Shown in pieces: positions 34,871 through 43,451 of a stretch of DNA of 64,000 nucleotides. Position 1 is the first letter of the stretch; every line of letters starts with the position of its first letter. This DNA comes from Anaeromicrobium sediminis (GTDB lineage: Bacteria > Bacillota > Clostridia > Peptostreptococcales > Thermotaleaceae), in contig NZ_NIBG01000007.1 of NCBI RefSeq assembly GCF_002270055.1, forward strand, positions 1 to 64,000. The letters run 5' to 3'. The position numbers and the translations under genes are program-made. A model generated the notes under the pieces. It had not been told where the DNA came from, made no database searches, and saw only the letters and a program-made list of their open reading frames with translations.

Positions 34871-36247
34871 TTAATTAACCTCTTTGCCTTCTTCTTTATT
34901 ATCAAATATGTACACATCGTATTTTGAATCATTACCTAAGTTTATAAGTAAGCATAGTATTATTCCTGAAACTAGCCCCCAAGCTGCTCCCCTAGTTGCT
35001 AGAATAGCTCCCATAACTCCAGCTATTCCTAAATCATTAAATGTTTTAGCCTTCATAACACCTACCCTAACAGATACATATCCTTGGATAAGCATGGTAG
35101 AAGCTAACGCTATTCCAAGTATAGGTTTACATAAGGTAACTATAGGTAATATTAAGTAACCTGTCAAAGTTCCAAATCTAAAGGATCCAGCCCCTCCATT
35201 TATAGAGTCCATAGCTTTTCTACCTTGCTTATATCTTTCACATATTACAACTTGCATTGCAGCCCAAAGTGGTCCACACATGGTTATATCAGGTCCGAAT
35301 ATAGACATTATTGAGTTTCTAATACCAAATATTAAATGAGATCTATTAGGATTATAATCTATAAGTTCATCTTTTCTTACCTTTTGAGCATCTTCAATCA
35401 AAGCCTGTGCTTGTATCATATCCCCAAACAATACTATATAAGCTGATAAAACCATTGGAATACTCTCTATATACATGGATATAGGAGGGAAACCAATACC
35501 AAATATAGTCCATTCTTTAAACAGTGTAGAGAAAGCAGGCTTTGTTATTCCCCATTCTACATTTGGCCAAGGAACTTCTCCAACTAAAGGCCCTACCACA
35601 ATAGCTAATAGAACTACCGGTAATATCCCCACATTAGAAACTAACTTTAAGAAACTATTATTATCTCTTTTACTTTTAAAGTGGTTAGAGAAAAGCAAGT
35701 AAAATCCTAAACCAATACATATGATTATAGATAGGGGATAACTATCAAATCTAGCTCCCTTTTTAAATATAATCATGGTAGCCGCAAAACCAGCTCCTAA
35801 TATAATTCCAGATTGCATTGCATTTGGTACTATAGATATAATCTTTTTGCCAAGTCCTGTTATACCAAGTACAATGGCAAGTATGCCTAGACTCATTTCA
35901 AAAGCTATAAGCGCATGAATTCTTTCAACACCCATTTCAAATTGACTTACATGGAGTATTAAAAGAGGTATTGCTGGAGTTACCCATCCTGGTACTACAG
36001 GATCTCCTAAAAATACATGTGCACAATATAATAGTCCATTTAGTAATACTATTGCCATAGCCACTTCAAAGGGCATCCCCATATACTCTTGAAGCATAGG
36101 AATAGCTCCTAAACATACTGCACACATTAAAAGTCCTTGAATATAATCTGCCCATTCAAACCTGTAGTGAATAAAAGGTACCCTTACCTTAAAAGGTCCT
36201 GCTTTAATAAAAGGTTGTTCTTTGCCAAACTCTCGTTTAATAGACAT
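34871..36247 (-). CDS. Multi-pass permease of the 4-hydroxybutyrate operon
   Basis: A 458-residue integral membrane protein with about 11-13 transmembrane helices and a short cytoplasmic N-terminus. The segment DPVVPGWVTPAIPLLIL and the overall layout recall the NCS2/SulP 14-helix fold, but I cannot assign a family with confidence. A start at 36247 has AAGGGGGA; an earlier in-frame reading exists but lacks a better site. Its position between the dehydratase and CoA-transferase genes suggests it imports 4-hydroxybutyrate or a related carboxylate. This is inference from context. Confidence 0.65.
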   Translation of the reverse strand: MSIKREFGKEQPFIKAGPFKVRVPFIHYRFEWADYIQGLLMCAVCLGAIPMLQEYMGMPFEVAMAIVLLNGLLYCAHVFLGDPVVPGWVTPAIPLLILHVSQFEMGVERIHALIAFEMSLGILAIVLGITGLGKKIISIVPNAMQSGIILGAGFAATMIIFKKGARFDSYPLSIIICIGLGFYLLFSNHFKSKRDNNSFLKLVSNVGILPVVLLAIVVGPLVGEVPWPNVEWGITKPAFSTLFKEWTIFGIGFPPISMYIESIPMVLSAYIVLFGDMIQAQALIEDAQKVRKDELIDYNPNRSHLIFGIRNSIMSIFGPDITMCGPLWAAMQVVICERYKQGRKAMDSINGGAGSFRFGTLTGYLILPIVTLCKPILGIALASTMLIQGYVSVRVGVMKAKTFNDLGIAGVMGAILATRGAAWGLVSGIILCLLINLGNDSKYDVYIFDNKEEGKEVN

Positions 36248-36272
36248 ATTCCCAATCCCCCTTATATTGTAA

Positions 36273-36305
36273 GGGTGTGCCAAAACCCCCATTTTGGACA
36301 CACCC
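36273..36305 (-). other. Strong hairpin between abfD and the permease gene
   Basis: GGGTGTG-CC-AAAA pairs with TTTTGG-CACACCC across a G-rich loop. There is no T-run behind it on the minus strand; it lies inside an operon, so it probably protects the 3' end of abfD mRNA or sets relative expression. Confidence 0.55.
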
Positions 36306-36314
36306 CTATTTAGT

Positions 36315-37811
36315 TTACTTCTCTACAGATGAAGCAGCTTCTCTTTTTGCAATTGATTCTTCGTCTACTCTAGCAAGTTTTCTTGCTAAGTTCTTCTTAT
36401 GTTCTAAGTTTCCTTGTCTAGCAATCATAATTCTTTGTGCTTGCGGTGAACCTGCACCATGCATAGACTCTGTTCTGTATCCAACAGCAGCAGAACCTAA
36501 AGTCATGTTTTCGATTAATCTTAACACTCTCATTCTGTGCTCAGTTGGAACTGAATCTACTCCCTTGAAGTACTTTTCACAGATAGGTCCTATTTCTGGA
36601 TGTTTAAAGTCTTTTTCAGATGGCATAGTTACCATTAAACCACCAGCAATATCTTCTGCTAATCTAGTTATTTCATATGGGAATCTTGTTACATTTTGCT
36701 TACAAATATTTGCTAATAATAAATCTATTTGGTAGTTACCTGCTTTAGTTTCGTGTCCTTCTGCAGAACATGCTATACCACAGCAGTATAATGTTTCATT
36801 TAAGTGAGTCATTTCTATTAACTTATCCTTAATGTGAGATGCCTTTTGTGCTCCGTTCATCTCAGCAGCTAATGCAGCAGCTCCGATTAATACATCACCC
36901 ACACCTACTTTACATCCACCATAACTTTGACGGTGATATCCAGCAAATCTCTCTACTAACATTCCAGCAAATTCAACTTCTCCATTTAAGAAAATTCTAT
37001 CGTTTGGTACGAATACATCGTCAAATACTACTAATGCTTCCTGTCCACCAAACTCTTTATTTCCTAAATCTACATCTGCTCCATCTTCTAATTTTCTTAA
37101 ATCACAAGATTGACGTCCATAGATCATGTAAAGTCCTTCTGCATTAGTTGGGATAGCAAATGCTACAGCGTAGTCTTCATCTCCCTCTCTCATTGCTATA
37201 GTTGGCATGATTAAATGCTCATGAGAGTTAATAGATCCTGTTTGATGAGCCTTAGCCCCTCTTACTACGATTCCATCTTCTCTTCTTTCTACTACTCTTA
37301 AGAAAAGATCTGGGTCTTCTTGCTTAGAAGGTGCTAATCCTCTATTTCCCTTAGGGTCAGTCATAGCTCCATCTATTACTAAGTCGTTTTCTTGAACAAA
37401 CTCTAAATACTTCTTAAAGTTTTCATGGTAGTTAGTTCCATGTGCTTCGTCTACTTCAAATGTAGTACTGTATGTTGCATTGAAAGCATCCATACCAACA
37501 CAGCGTTGGAAACAAGATCCAGTCTTTTGACCTAATAGTCTTAACATTTTAACTTTCTTTCTTAAGTCATCAGTACTTTGGTGTAAGTGTGTAAATCTGT
37601 TTACTTTCTTACCAGTTAAATTTGATGTAGCAGTCATTAAGTCCACATACTCTGGGTCTTGTGCTAATTCATAAGTCATAGCTACTGAATTGATTGATGG
37701 TCTAATAATTGGATGATCCACTGGATTCTCTACTAATTCTCCGAATAAGTATACCTTTGGTTTAAGTTCTCTTAAACTTTGTAAATATTGCTCTTTAGTC
37801 ATTAATGCCAT
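36315..37811 (-). CDS. abfD: 4-hydroxybutyryl-CoA dehydratase / vinylacetyl-CoA isomerase
   Basis: A 498-residue FAD and 4Fe-4S enzyme that dehydrates 4-hydroxybutyryl-CoA to crotonyl-CoA by a ketyl radical mechanism and also isomerises vinylacetyl-CoA. The cluster ligands are visible: C100 and C104 in GSCFQRCVGMDAF, and the His and Cys of YHRQSYGGCKVG seven residues apart, as in the C. aminobutyricum enzyme. FAD contacts such as AKAHQTGSINSHEH are conserved. The ATG has AAGGGGG. It is the first gene of the operon, behind a sigma-54 promoter. Confidence 0.97.
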   Translation of the reverse strand: MALMTKEQYLQSLRELKPKVYLFGELVENPVDHPIIRPSINSVAMTYELAQDPEYVDLMTATSNLTGKKVNRFTHLHQSTDDLRKKVKMLRLLGQKTGSCFQRCVGMDAFNATYSTTFEVDEAHGTNYHENFKKYLEFVQENDLVIDGAMTDPKGNRGLAPSKQEDPDLFLRVVERREDGIVVRGAKAHQTGSINSHEHLIMPTIAMREGDEDYAVAFAIPTNAEGLYMIYGRQSCDLRKLEDGADVDLGNKEFGGQEALVVFDDVFVPNDRIFLNGEVEFAGMLVERFAGYHRQSYGGCKVGVGDVLIGAAALAAEMNGAQKASHIKDKLIEMTHLNETLYCCGIACSAEGHETKAGNYQIDLLLANICKQNVTRFPYEITRLAEDIAGGLMVTMPSEKDFKHPEIGPICEKYFKGVDSVPTEHRMRVLRLIENMTLGSAAVGYRTESMHGAGSPQAQRIMIARQGNLEHKKNLARKLARVDEESIAKREAASSVEK

Positions 37812-37881
37812 AAAAAACAGCCCCCTTGTATATATTTAAATTTTTTAATTTTTTTCTGATACCTTTACATCCTATCATAAA

Positions 37882-37897
37882 TGCAAAGGGTATGCCA
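37882..37897 (-). promoter_or_regulatory. Sigma-54 (-24/-12) promoter of the abf operon
   Basis: On the minus strand TGGCATACCCTTTGCA has GG and GC separated by exactly 10 bases, matching the TGGCAC-N5-TTGC consensus. Transcription would start near 37870, about 60 bases before the abfD ATG. A sigma-54 activator gene lies directly upstream. Confidence 0.85.
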
Positions 37898-38014
37898 AAA
37901 CTTTAACAATAGTTTAATATATTTTTCACTTTTTTAAAAGCTTGTATTTCAGCCAGTTTTATGCATAAAATTATTTTCATAAGGATTTTTTACTAATTTT
38001 TAGTGCCTATAAAT

Positions 38015-38052
38015 AAAACTAGGTCGTTGCATTTTTACAACGACCTAGTTTT
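38015..38052 (-). terminator. Terminator of the abf activator gene, containing enhancer-like site A
   Basis: Fifteen-bp arms (AAAACTAGGTCGTTG and its complement) with an 8-base loop and T-rich flanks. The centre (38026-38041) is the palindrome GTTGCATTTTTACAAC, which recurs twice further upstream, so the hairpin may double as an activator binding site. Confidence 0.7.
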
Positions 38053-38117
38053 TATTCTTTCTATTCTTTGATGTATAAGTGTTTTATTTTTAACATACCT
38101 TCTATCCAAATAAAGTT

Positions 38118-38151
38118 TTTGCGTTTTTGCATCACGTTGCATTTTTACATC
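38118..38151 (-). promoter_or_regulatory. Candidate activator binding sites B and C (enhancer)
   Basis: TTTGCGTTTTTGCATC (38118-38133) and GTTGCATTTTTACATC (38136-38151) are imperfect versions of the palindrome in the terminator at 38026-38041. Their centres are 18 bases apart and about 240-255 bases upstream of the sigma-54 promoter, a usual enhancer distance. The last site touches the stop codon of the activator gene. Confidence 0.55.
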
Positions 38152-39877
38152 ATTCATATTTTCCCATTTCAATATATTTTTTTCTTTTTCTTACGAAAGT
38201 GGATGCATCTACACCCAAAGCCTTTGATGCATCTCTTACATTTTTATATTTATCAAAGGATTTTTTAATTAAATCTATCTCCACTTTAGCCACAGCATCC
38301 TTTAAATGTATTATTCTATCTGAATTAAGAATATCAACTTCCTTAATATTTCTAATATTATTAGGCAAATCATTCTCGCCTATTTTATCTTTATAGCTCA
38401 TTACAAAAACTCTTTCTACTATATTCTTAAGTTCTCTAACATTCCCTGGCCAATTATACTCAAATAAACATTTTATGGCATCATTGTCTAAGAACTTATT
38501 CGAATTATATTTTTCGTTTAATCCCTTTAAAAAATATTCTCCTAATGTAAATATATCCTTTTTCCTTTCCCTAAGGGGTAATATGGTTATGGGAATTACA
38601 CTTAATCTATAATATAGATCTTCCCTAAACACTCCATCTTTTACCATTTCTTCTAAATTTCTATTAGTAGCAGCTAATATACGTACATTTATCTTTATAG
38701 GAATAGTTCCTCCAACCCTAGTAAATTCTTGTTCCTGTAGAACCCGTAATAGTTTCACTTGCATTTTTAAAGGAAGCTCCCCTACTTCATCTAAAAATAT
38801 AGTTCCCCCATCAGCAATTTCAAACATACCCATTTTGCCTTCTTTAACAGCTCCCGTAAAAGCTCCTTTTTCATATCCAAACAATTCTGATTCTATTAAA
38901 TTATCTGGAATGGCCCCACAATTTACTTTTATAAATTGATTTTCACACCTATTACTATTTTTATGTATATACTTAGCTACTTCTTCCTTTCCTACTCCCG
39001 TTTCTCCAAGTAATAAAACAGTAGTATCTACTTTAGCAACCCTTTTACAGATTTTTAAAGTATCTAGCATCTTTTCATCCTTTGCAATTAAATCAAAATC
39101 ATCTATTAGCTGTAATCTCATTTCCTCTATTTCGGAAAAATATTTTTGAGCCAATTCTTTATTTTTGAGTAATTGTTCATTTAACTTAACTAACTCCGTC
39201 ACATCCCGTACATTTGTAACAACCATAATAATATTGTTGTTATCATCATATATGGGTGTACTAGTTACAAGGGCCTTCTTACCCGTTTTAAACTTTTGTT
39301 CCAATGTGGTAGTTTTTCCTGTTTTTAAAACTTCCATAGTTGCAGATTCAGATATATATCCATCCTCAACTAAATCCACCATATTGTTATCTAACATTTC
39401 TTCCCTTCTTACTCCAGTTATTCTTTCGTAAGATTTATTTATTCGAAGGGTGTTAGCCTCCCCATCTGTTATGTATATACCATCATAGGAAGATTCTATT
39501 ACTGCATCTAACTTCTTAGTTAATTGTTGAATTTTACTTATAGTCTCTTTAGGATTTAATAATCCTAAAACCTCATTATTGTCATCTATTACTATTAAGT
39601 TTGTTGAAATCTCATTTACATTAGTAATCTCTCTTTGCTTTATTATTAATTCTGATTCCTTACTTACTATTTTATCAATGCTCATATTCATAGAAATTTG
39701 GCTTTTTATATATCTAAGCATATGATTCTTTGTTAAAACACCTATTAATTTTTTGTCCTGATTTATTACTGGTATTAAGTCTATGTCTTCTTTTAAAAAG
39801 TAATCTATCGCTGTACCCACACTATCTTCTTTAGTTAAAATTGGAATATTAGTTTTTATACATTGGCAAACTTTCAT
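38150..39877 (-). CDS. Sigma-54-dependent activator with CBS and PAS domains
   Basis: A 575-residue enhancer-binding protein. Residues 1-115 form a CBS pair (SVGTAIDYFLKEDIDLIPVI, SKESELIIKQREITNVNEI), residues ~130-240 a PAS domain (ESSYDGIYITDGEANTLRINK), residues ~265-500 the AAA+ domain with Walker A GETGVGKE (291-298) and GAFTGA (338-343), and the C-terminus a Fis-type helix-turn-helix (NVRDASKALGVDASTFVRKRKKY). It should activate the sigma-54 promoter of the abf operon just downstream. The CBS domain may sense a nucleotide or CoA derivative. The start at 39877 has AAGGGTGGAG. Confidence 0.93.
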   Translation of the reverse strand: MKVCQCIKTNIPILTKEDSVGTAIDYFLKEDIDLIPVINQDKKLIGVLTKNHMLRYIKSQISMNMSIDKIVSKESELIIKQREITNVNEISTNLIVIDDNNEVLGLLNPKETISKIQQLTKKLDAVIESSYDGIYITDGEANTLRINKSYERITGVRREEMLDNNMVDLVEDGYISESATMEVLKTGKTTTLEQKFKTGKKALVTSTPIYDDNNNIIMVVTNVRDVTELVKLNEQLLKNKELAQKYFSEIEEMRLQLIDDFDLIAKDEKMLDTLKICKRVAKVDTTVLLLGETGVGKEEVAKYIHKNSNRCENQFIKVNCGAIPDNLIESELFGYEKGAFTGAVKEGKMGMFEIADGGTIFLDEVGELPLKMQVKLLRVLQEQEFTRVGGTIPIKINVRILAATNRNLEEMVKDGVFREDLYYRLSVIPITILPLRERKKDIFTLGEYFLKGLNEKYNSNKFLDNDAIKCLFEYNWPGNVRELKNIVERVFVMSYKDKIGENDLPNNIRNIKEVDILNSDRIIHLKDAVAKVEIDLIKKSFDKYKNVRDASKALGVDASTFVRKRKKYIEMGKYE

Positions 39878-39922
39878 ATTCTCCACCCTTTTCATACGTA
39901 TATATACAAAAGTCATAGGACC

Positions 39923-40031
39923 TATGATTCGTTATGGAACCCTATGGTTCCCGGAGGCGTCTGCTAACGCAATCTGAACACCCTCCTTAAAGAGGCAGGG
40001 GAATTCTTCCCCCACACCCCCTTCATTTTTT
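39923..40031. repeat. Dispersed intergenic repeat, copy B (activator leader)
   Basis: A 109-base copy of the element at 28978-29087, in the same orientation, differing mainly around the central hairpin. It lies about 45 bases upstream of the start of the sigma-54 activator gene and downstream of the tRNA operon terminator. Three small hairpins are conserved; no ORF. Confidence 0.8.
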
Positions 40032-40072
40032 GTATATTATAAAATTTACAATTTTATAATATACAAAAAAAA

Positions 40073-40088
40073 CCTAGTTATAACTAGG
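40073..40088 (-). terminator. Terminator of the tRNA-Phe/tRNA-Cys operon
   Basis: CCTAGTTATAACTAGG hairpin with a run of eight T on the minus strand, 13 bases past tRNA-Cys. Confidence 0.75.
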
Positions 40089-40100
40089 ATTAATATTCAT

Positions 40101-40175
<75 letters not shown>

Positions 40176-40186
40176 CTATATTAAAT

Positions 40187-40263
40187 TGGTGCCCAGAGGC
40201 GGAATCGAACCACCGACACGGGGATTTTCAGTCCCCTGCTCTACCGACTGAGCTATCTGGGCA
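40187..40263 (-). tRNA. tRNA-Phe (GAA)
   Basis: A 77-base cloverleaf with acceptor stem TGCCCAG/CTGGGCA, anticodon GAA (in GACTGAAAATCC), T-loop GGTTCGATTCC and encoded CCA. First gene of the two-tRNA operon, directly behind a consensus promoter. Confidence 0.96.
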
Positions 40264-40291
40264 TTTTTTACCTTTTCCTCTGACAAATGTT

Positions 40292-40320
40292 ATTATACCT
40301 ATACTAACGTAAAAAGTCAA
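40292..40320 (-). promoter_or_regulatory. Sigma-A promoter of the tRNA operon
   Basis: TTGACT (40315-40320) and TATAAT (40292-40297) with a 17-base spacer on the minus strand, about 29 bases from the mature tRNA-Phe 5' end. Confidence 0.85.
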
Positions 40321-40330
40321 GGAATAAGAT

Positions 40331-40370
40331 GGTTATTCGTTAACCTTCTATATTAGACTAACGAATAACC
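40331..40370 (-). terminator. Hairpin after hslO
   Basis: GGTTATTCGTTA and TAACGAATAACC form a 12-bp stem 9 bases past the hslO stop. No immediate T-run follows, so termination efficiency is uncertain. Confidence 0.55.
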
Positions 40371-40378
40371 TAATTATC

Positions 40379-41263
40379 CTATTTTTTTATTTCTTCATAC
40401 AATCTTGTTAAATGAACCTTATCAAAATTGTATTTAGTATTACAAAAATGACATGTAAGTTCTGCCTTTTCATCCTCTTCTATTATGGACTTTAAGTCCT
40501 TTTCTCCAATACTAATTAAAGCTCTCTCTAACTTTTCAAAACTACAATCACACTCAAAATCCACTTGAACTTTTTCTAATATTTCTATATCTAACCCTTT
40601 TAAATAAGTAGTTAATACTTTTTCAGGAGTATCTTCTTCTGATAAAACCTTAGTTATTTGAGGTGCATTTTTTAAAGCTTCCTCTATTTTAGTTATAGTT
40701 TCATCATCAGTATTAGGTAATAATTGTATAATTACTCCCCCAGCTACTTTAACTGTATAGTCTCTATCTACTAAAACCCCTAGGGCTACAGCTGATGGTT
40801 GTTGTTCTGAATTTGCAAAGTAATAAGTAAAGTCTTCTGCAATCTCACCAGATACCAGATCTGACTGTCCCACATAAGGATCTTTTAGTCCTAAATCTTT
40901 TATAACTGTCATTCTTCCTTGTGATCCAACAGCTCCACCCACATCTAACTTTCCATTGGCCTTTAGGGGAATATCCACATATGGATTACTCACATATCCC
41001 TTAACTATTCCTTTAGAATCTGATGTGGTTAATATTTGTTTAATAGGTCCATTGCCTTTTATTTGAACACTCAATTTGTTATTGTCTCCCTTTAACATAA
41101 GGCCCATTATGGATGTGGCTGTTAAAGTTCTTCCTAAAGCTGCCGTAGCTACAGGTGTTGTATTATGAAATCCTCTAGCTTTTTCTACTAAATCTGTAGT
41201 AACTGCAGCAAATACTCTTATACTCTTATTAGCTGCCACAGCCCTTACAACATAATTACTCAT
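40379..41263 (-). CDS. hslO: Redox-regulated chaperone Hsp33
   Basis: A 294-residue Hsp33. The N-terminal core starts NYVVRAVAANKSIRVFAA with TVATAALGRTLTATSIMG, and the C-terminal zinc-binding switch has DCDCS-like ECDCS and CHFC, four cysteines in CXC and CXXC spacing. Oxidation releases zinc and switches the protein to a holdase that protects proteins from aggregation. The start at 41263 follows AGGAGGAC. The methyltransferase gene lies 38 bases upstream, so the sirtuin, methyltransferase and hslO genes may form one operon. Confidence 0.96.
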   Translation of the reverse strand: MSNYVVRAVAANKSIRVFAAVTTDLVEKARGFHNTTPVATAALGRTLTATSIMGLMLKGDNNKLSVQIKGNGPIKQILTTSDSKGIVKGYVSNPYVDIPLKANGKLDVGGAVGSQGRMTVIKDLGLKDPYVGQSDLVSGEIAEDFTYYFANSEQQPSAVALGVLVDRDYTVKVAGGVIIQLLPNTDDETITKIEEALKNAPQITKVLSEEDTPEKVLTTYLKGLDIEILEKVQVDFECDCSFEKLERALISIGEKDLKSIIEEDEKAELTCHFCNTKYNFDKVHLTRLYEEIKK

Positions 41264-41300
41264 TTTACGTCCTCCTATTTTGTTCACACTTACCATTTAT

Positions 41301-42038
41301 TTATCTACATATAAAACTAATTCTTTCACTTTCTTCCCTTGGATTATTAAAACTATATCCATCATATGTGTTTATAGATGAAAAACCTGCATTTTTAAGG
41401 ATTTCTGTTATTTCATCTATTCTATAGGCCCTTTGGCTATGTTTTTCTTCAAACTTTCTGTATAATTCATCTTCTTTCACAAATATGGTTAAATCAAAAT
41501 CGCAGATGGACTCTTCTTCATCATAATAGTTTTCCCATATATAAGATACTTCATCATAATTCTCTGCATAAGTATTATTTCCTAAGATATTTTTAAGTTT
41601 GTAATGGGAGCTAATATCAAACATGAATAGACCATCCTTTTTTATATGATTTTTCACATTAGCAAATACACCTTCTAAGTCTTCATGGTCCAATATATAA
41701 TTAAATCCATCACAAACACACAAAATAGCATCTAGTTCAGTTGGCAAACTCATTTCCTTCATGTCTTGTTGAAGATAGGTAATGCTACCACTACCCTCTA
41801 TACTTTTTTCCCTAGCTATAAAAAGCATATCACTGGATATATCTGTTCCCAATAAATGATATCCTCTATTTGCCAATATATTAGTTAAATTCCCTGTTCC
41901 ACAAGCAAGTTCTGCCATATTCACTGGTTTAATTTGTTCTTTTTCAAAAACCTTTTCTATGTAATCTGCCCATCCAATATAATCTACATCTTCCATTAAA
42001 GTATCATATACCAGAGAAAATGCTGAGTATGCTCTCAC
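41301..42038 (-). CDS. Class I SAM-dependent methyltransferase
   Basis: A 245-residue methyltransferase with motif I AELACGTGNLTNILA near residue 42, a following acidic residue (LGTDIS) and DAILCVCDGFNYI near 104. The starting AYSAFSLVYDTLMEDVDY resembles the clostridial group with a Tyr-rich N-terminus. The substrate is unknown. A GTG start follows GGAGAGAT. It is 12 bases downstream of the sirtuin gene. Confidence 0.85.
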   Translation of the reverse strand: MRAYSAFSLVYDTLMEDVDYIGWADYIEKVFEKEQIKPVNMAELACGTGNLTNILANRGYHLLGTDISSDMLFIAREKSIEGSGSITYLQQDMKEMSLPTELDAILCVCDGFNYILDHEDLEGVFANVKNHIKKDGLFMFDISSHYKLKNILGNNTYAENYDEVSYIWENYYDEEESICDFDLTIFVKEDELYRKFEEKHSQRAYRIDEITEILKNAGFSSINTYDGYSFNNPREESERISFICR

Positions 42039-42050
42039 CTAAATCTCTCC

Positions 42051-42782
42051 TTACTTATTTAATCTATCATAAACCGTCTTTAGGGTTTCCCCTATTTTTT
42101 CATTTATTATAATCTTAGCCTTGTAGTCATACATGGTTTCACCTAAGTTTATTATTGCTAAATTTTCACATATATTAGCCAAATAGTTAACAGGAGAAAC
42201 AGATAAGGATGAACCTATAACTATTAATAGCTCACTTTTTTCAACTTCTCTCCAACCCTTGTCAAAACACTCAGGCAATCCATCACCAAACATAACTACA
42301 CTAGGTCTTAGTATCCCTCCACATCTATGACACACAGGGGGCACTTGACCACTTTTCACCTTATCTTTTATATGTTCTATAACTACTTTTTCACCACAGT
42401 CAGTACAATAGCCTTCCCTTGTATTTCCATGGACTTCGTATATATTTTTAGACCCTGCTCTTTGGTGAAGATTATCTATGTTTTGAGTTATGAGTAAATC
42501 TACAAATCCCTCATTCTCCAATTTAGCTAGCATAAAATGGCCTATATTAGGTTCAGCATTTGTCATACCAGTTAAAAGTTCAAAGCCTTCTTTATAAAAC
42601 TTATTTGGATTATTATATAATACATCAGTAGATAAAGCCTCCATAGGATCAATATGAGCCCACAATCCAGTAGAACTTCTAAAATCAGGTATGCCACTTT
42701 CCGTAGATATTCCAGCCCCTGTTAAAACAATAGTCTTCTTACTGTTTTTCATTAAATGGACTAACTTATCTATCTTATCCAT
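42051..42782 (-). CDS. cobB: NAD-dependent protein deacylase (sirtuin)
   Basis: A 243-residue Sir2 protein. NAD-binding motifs GAGISTESGIPDFRS (near 22) and TQNIDNLHQRAG (near 99) are intact, with the catalytic His in VHGNTREGYC. Zinc cysteines are in CTDCG and CHRCGG, spaced normally. It removes acyl groups from lysines using NAD+. The ATG has GGAGGCGG. First gene of the cluster with the methyltransferase and hslO. Confidence 0.95.
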   Translation of the reverse strand: MDKIDKLVHLMKNSKKTIVLTGAGISTESGIPDFRSSTGLWAHIDPMEALSTDVLYNNPNKFYKEGFELLTGMTNAEPNIGHFMLAKLENEGFVDLLITQNIDNLHQRAGSKNIYEVHGNTREGYCTDCGEKVVIEHIKDKVKSGQVPPVCHRCGGILRPSVVMFGDGLPECFDKGWREVEKSELLIVIGSSLSVSPVNYLANICENLAIINLGETMYDYKAKIIINEKIGETLKTVYDRLNK

Positions 42783-42999
42783 AAAACCGCCTCCAAAACC
42801 TTATTATATATTATATATCAACATGTTTTAAATATACAAGCCGTTTTTAGGGGCAATTCATAGTCATCACCATTTGAACTTTAGAATCATATACTAATAA
42901 TAGCTTAAATTATATGACTGGAAAAATGACAAAAACTTTGACATTCCAATAATTCATAAGTTCTAAATACAAACCATATTATGAAGGAGTGTGATAATC

Positions 43000-43353
43000 G
43001 TGAACAAATATAATTATAGGGGTAGTGGACTTAGCCCTTGGTATTGTTCTAATCCTAATAAGACCTTTCAAGGGCAGGAACAAGATCCTTTAAAACAAAA
43101 AAGTATAGTTGAAATTCCAATTTCACAAAGGGGAACGGGAGTACAATGGGTAGCTGCAAGTAAAGGTTCTATTCCTCTAGGTGCCATTACAGCAGGATAT
43201 GAAGCTGATGGAACACCTTTATATGTAGCAAGAGCACATCATTCTAAAGGACTCCATATAGGAAAAATCAAACCTGTCTCTAATGGTGCAACTATTCCTA
43301 TTGAGGGAGTTGAAGTGCTAACTAGTTTCTATGAAGTCCTTGTACTTACTTAA
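43000..43353 (+). CDS. DM9/DUF3421 protein, 117 aa
   Basis: A 117-residue protein whose residues ~45-117 are a DM9 (DUF3421) repeat: QWVAASKGSIPLGAITAGY, DGTPLYVARA and HIGKIKPVSNGATIP are typical. The N-terminal 45 residues are unique and Pro/Asn/Gly-rich. DM9 proteins are known mostly from insects and molluscs, where some are mannose-binding lectins; bacterial examples are fewer. A GTG at 43000 follows AAGGAG by 10 bases; an earlier GTG at 42991 is too close to it. A second DM9 gene lies 98 bases downstream. Confidence 0.78.
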   Translation: MNKYNYRGSGLSPWYCSNPNKTFQGQEQDPLKQKSIVEIPISQRGTGVQWVAASKGSIPLGAITAGYEADGTPLYVARAHHSKGLHIGKIKPVSNGATIPIEGVEVLTSFYEVLVLT

Positions 43354-43451
43354 AAAAATAATTTTTTGTAACATTTTTCTTGTACATGTATATATTGTTA
43401 ATGGGGAAGGGTTTAATCCTTTTTCATTAACTACAAAAGGAGGCATGAACG

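Noticed and set aside
36277-36735. 152-codon ORF antisense to abfD
   Set aside because: Its start region lies in the abfD-permease hairpin, and abfD on the opposite strand is intact with all ligands.
42888-42896. CATATACTA as a sigma-K -10 upstream of the first DM9 gene
   Set aside because: It fits CATANNNTA, but the -35 is not convincing and the distance to the gene is about 100 bases; too weak to claim.
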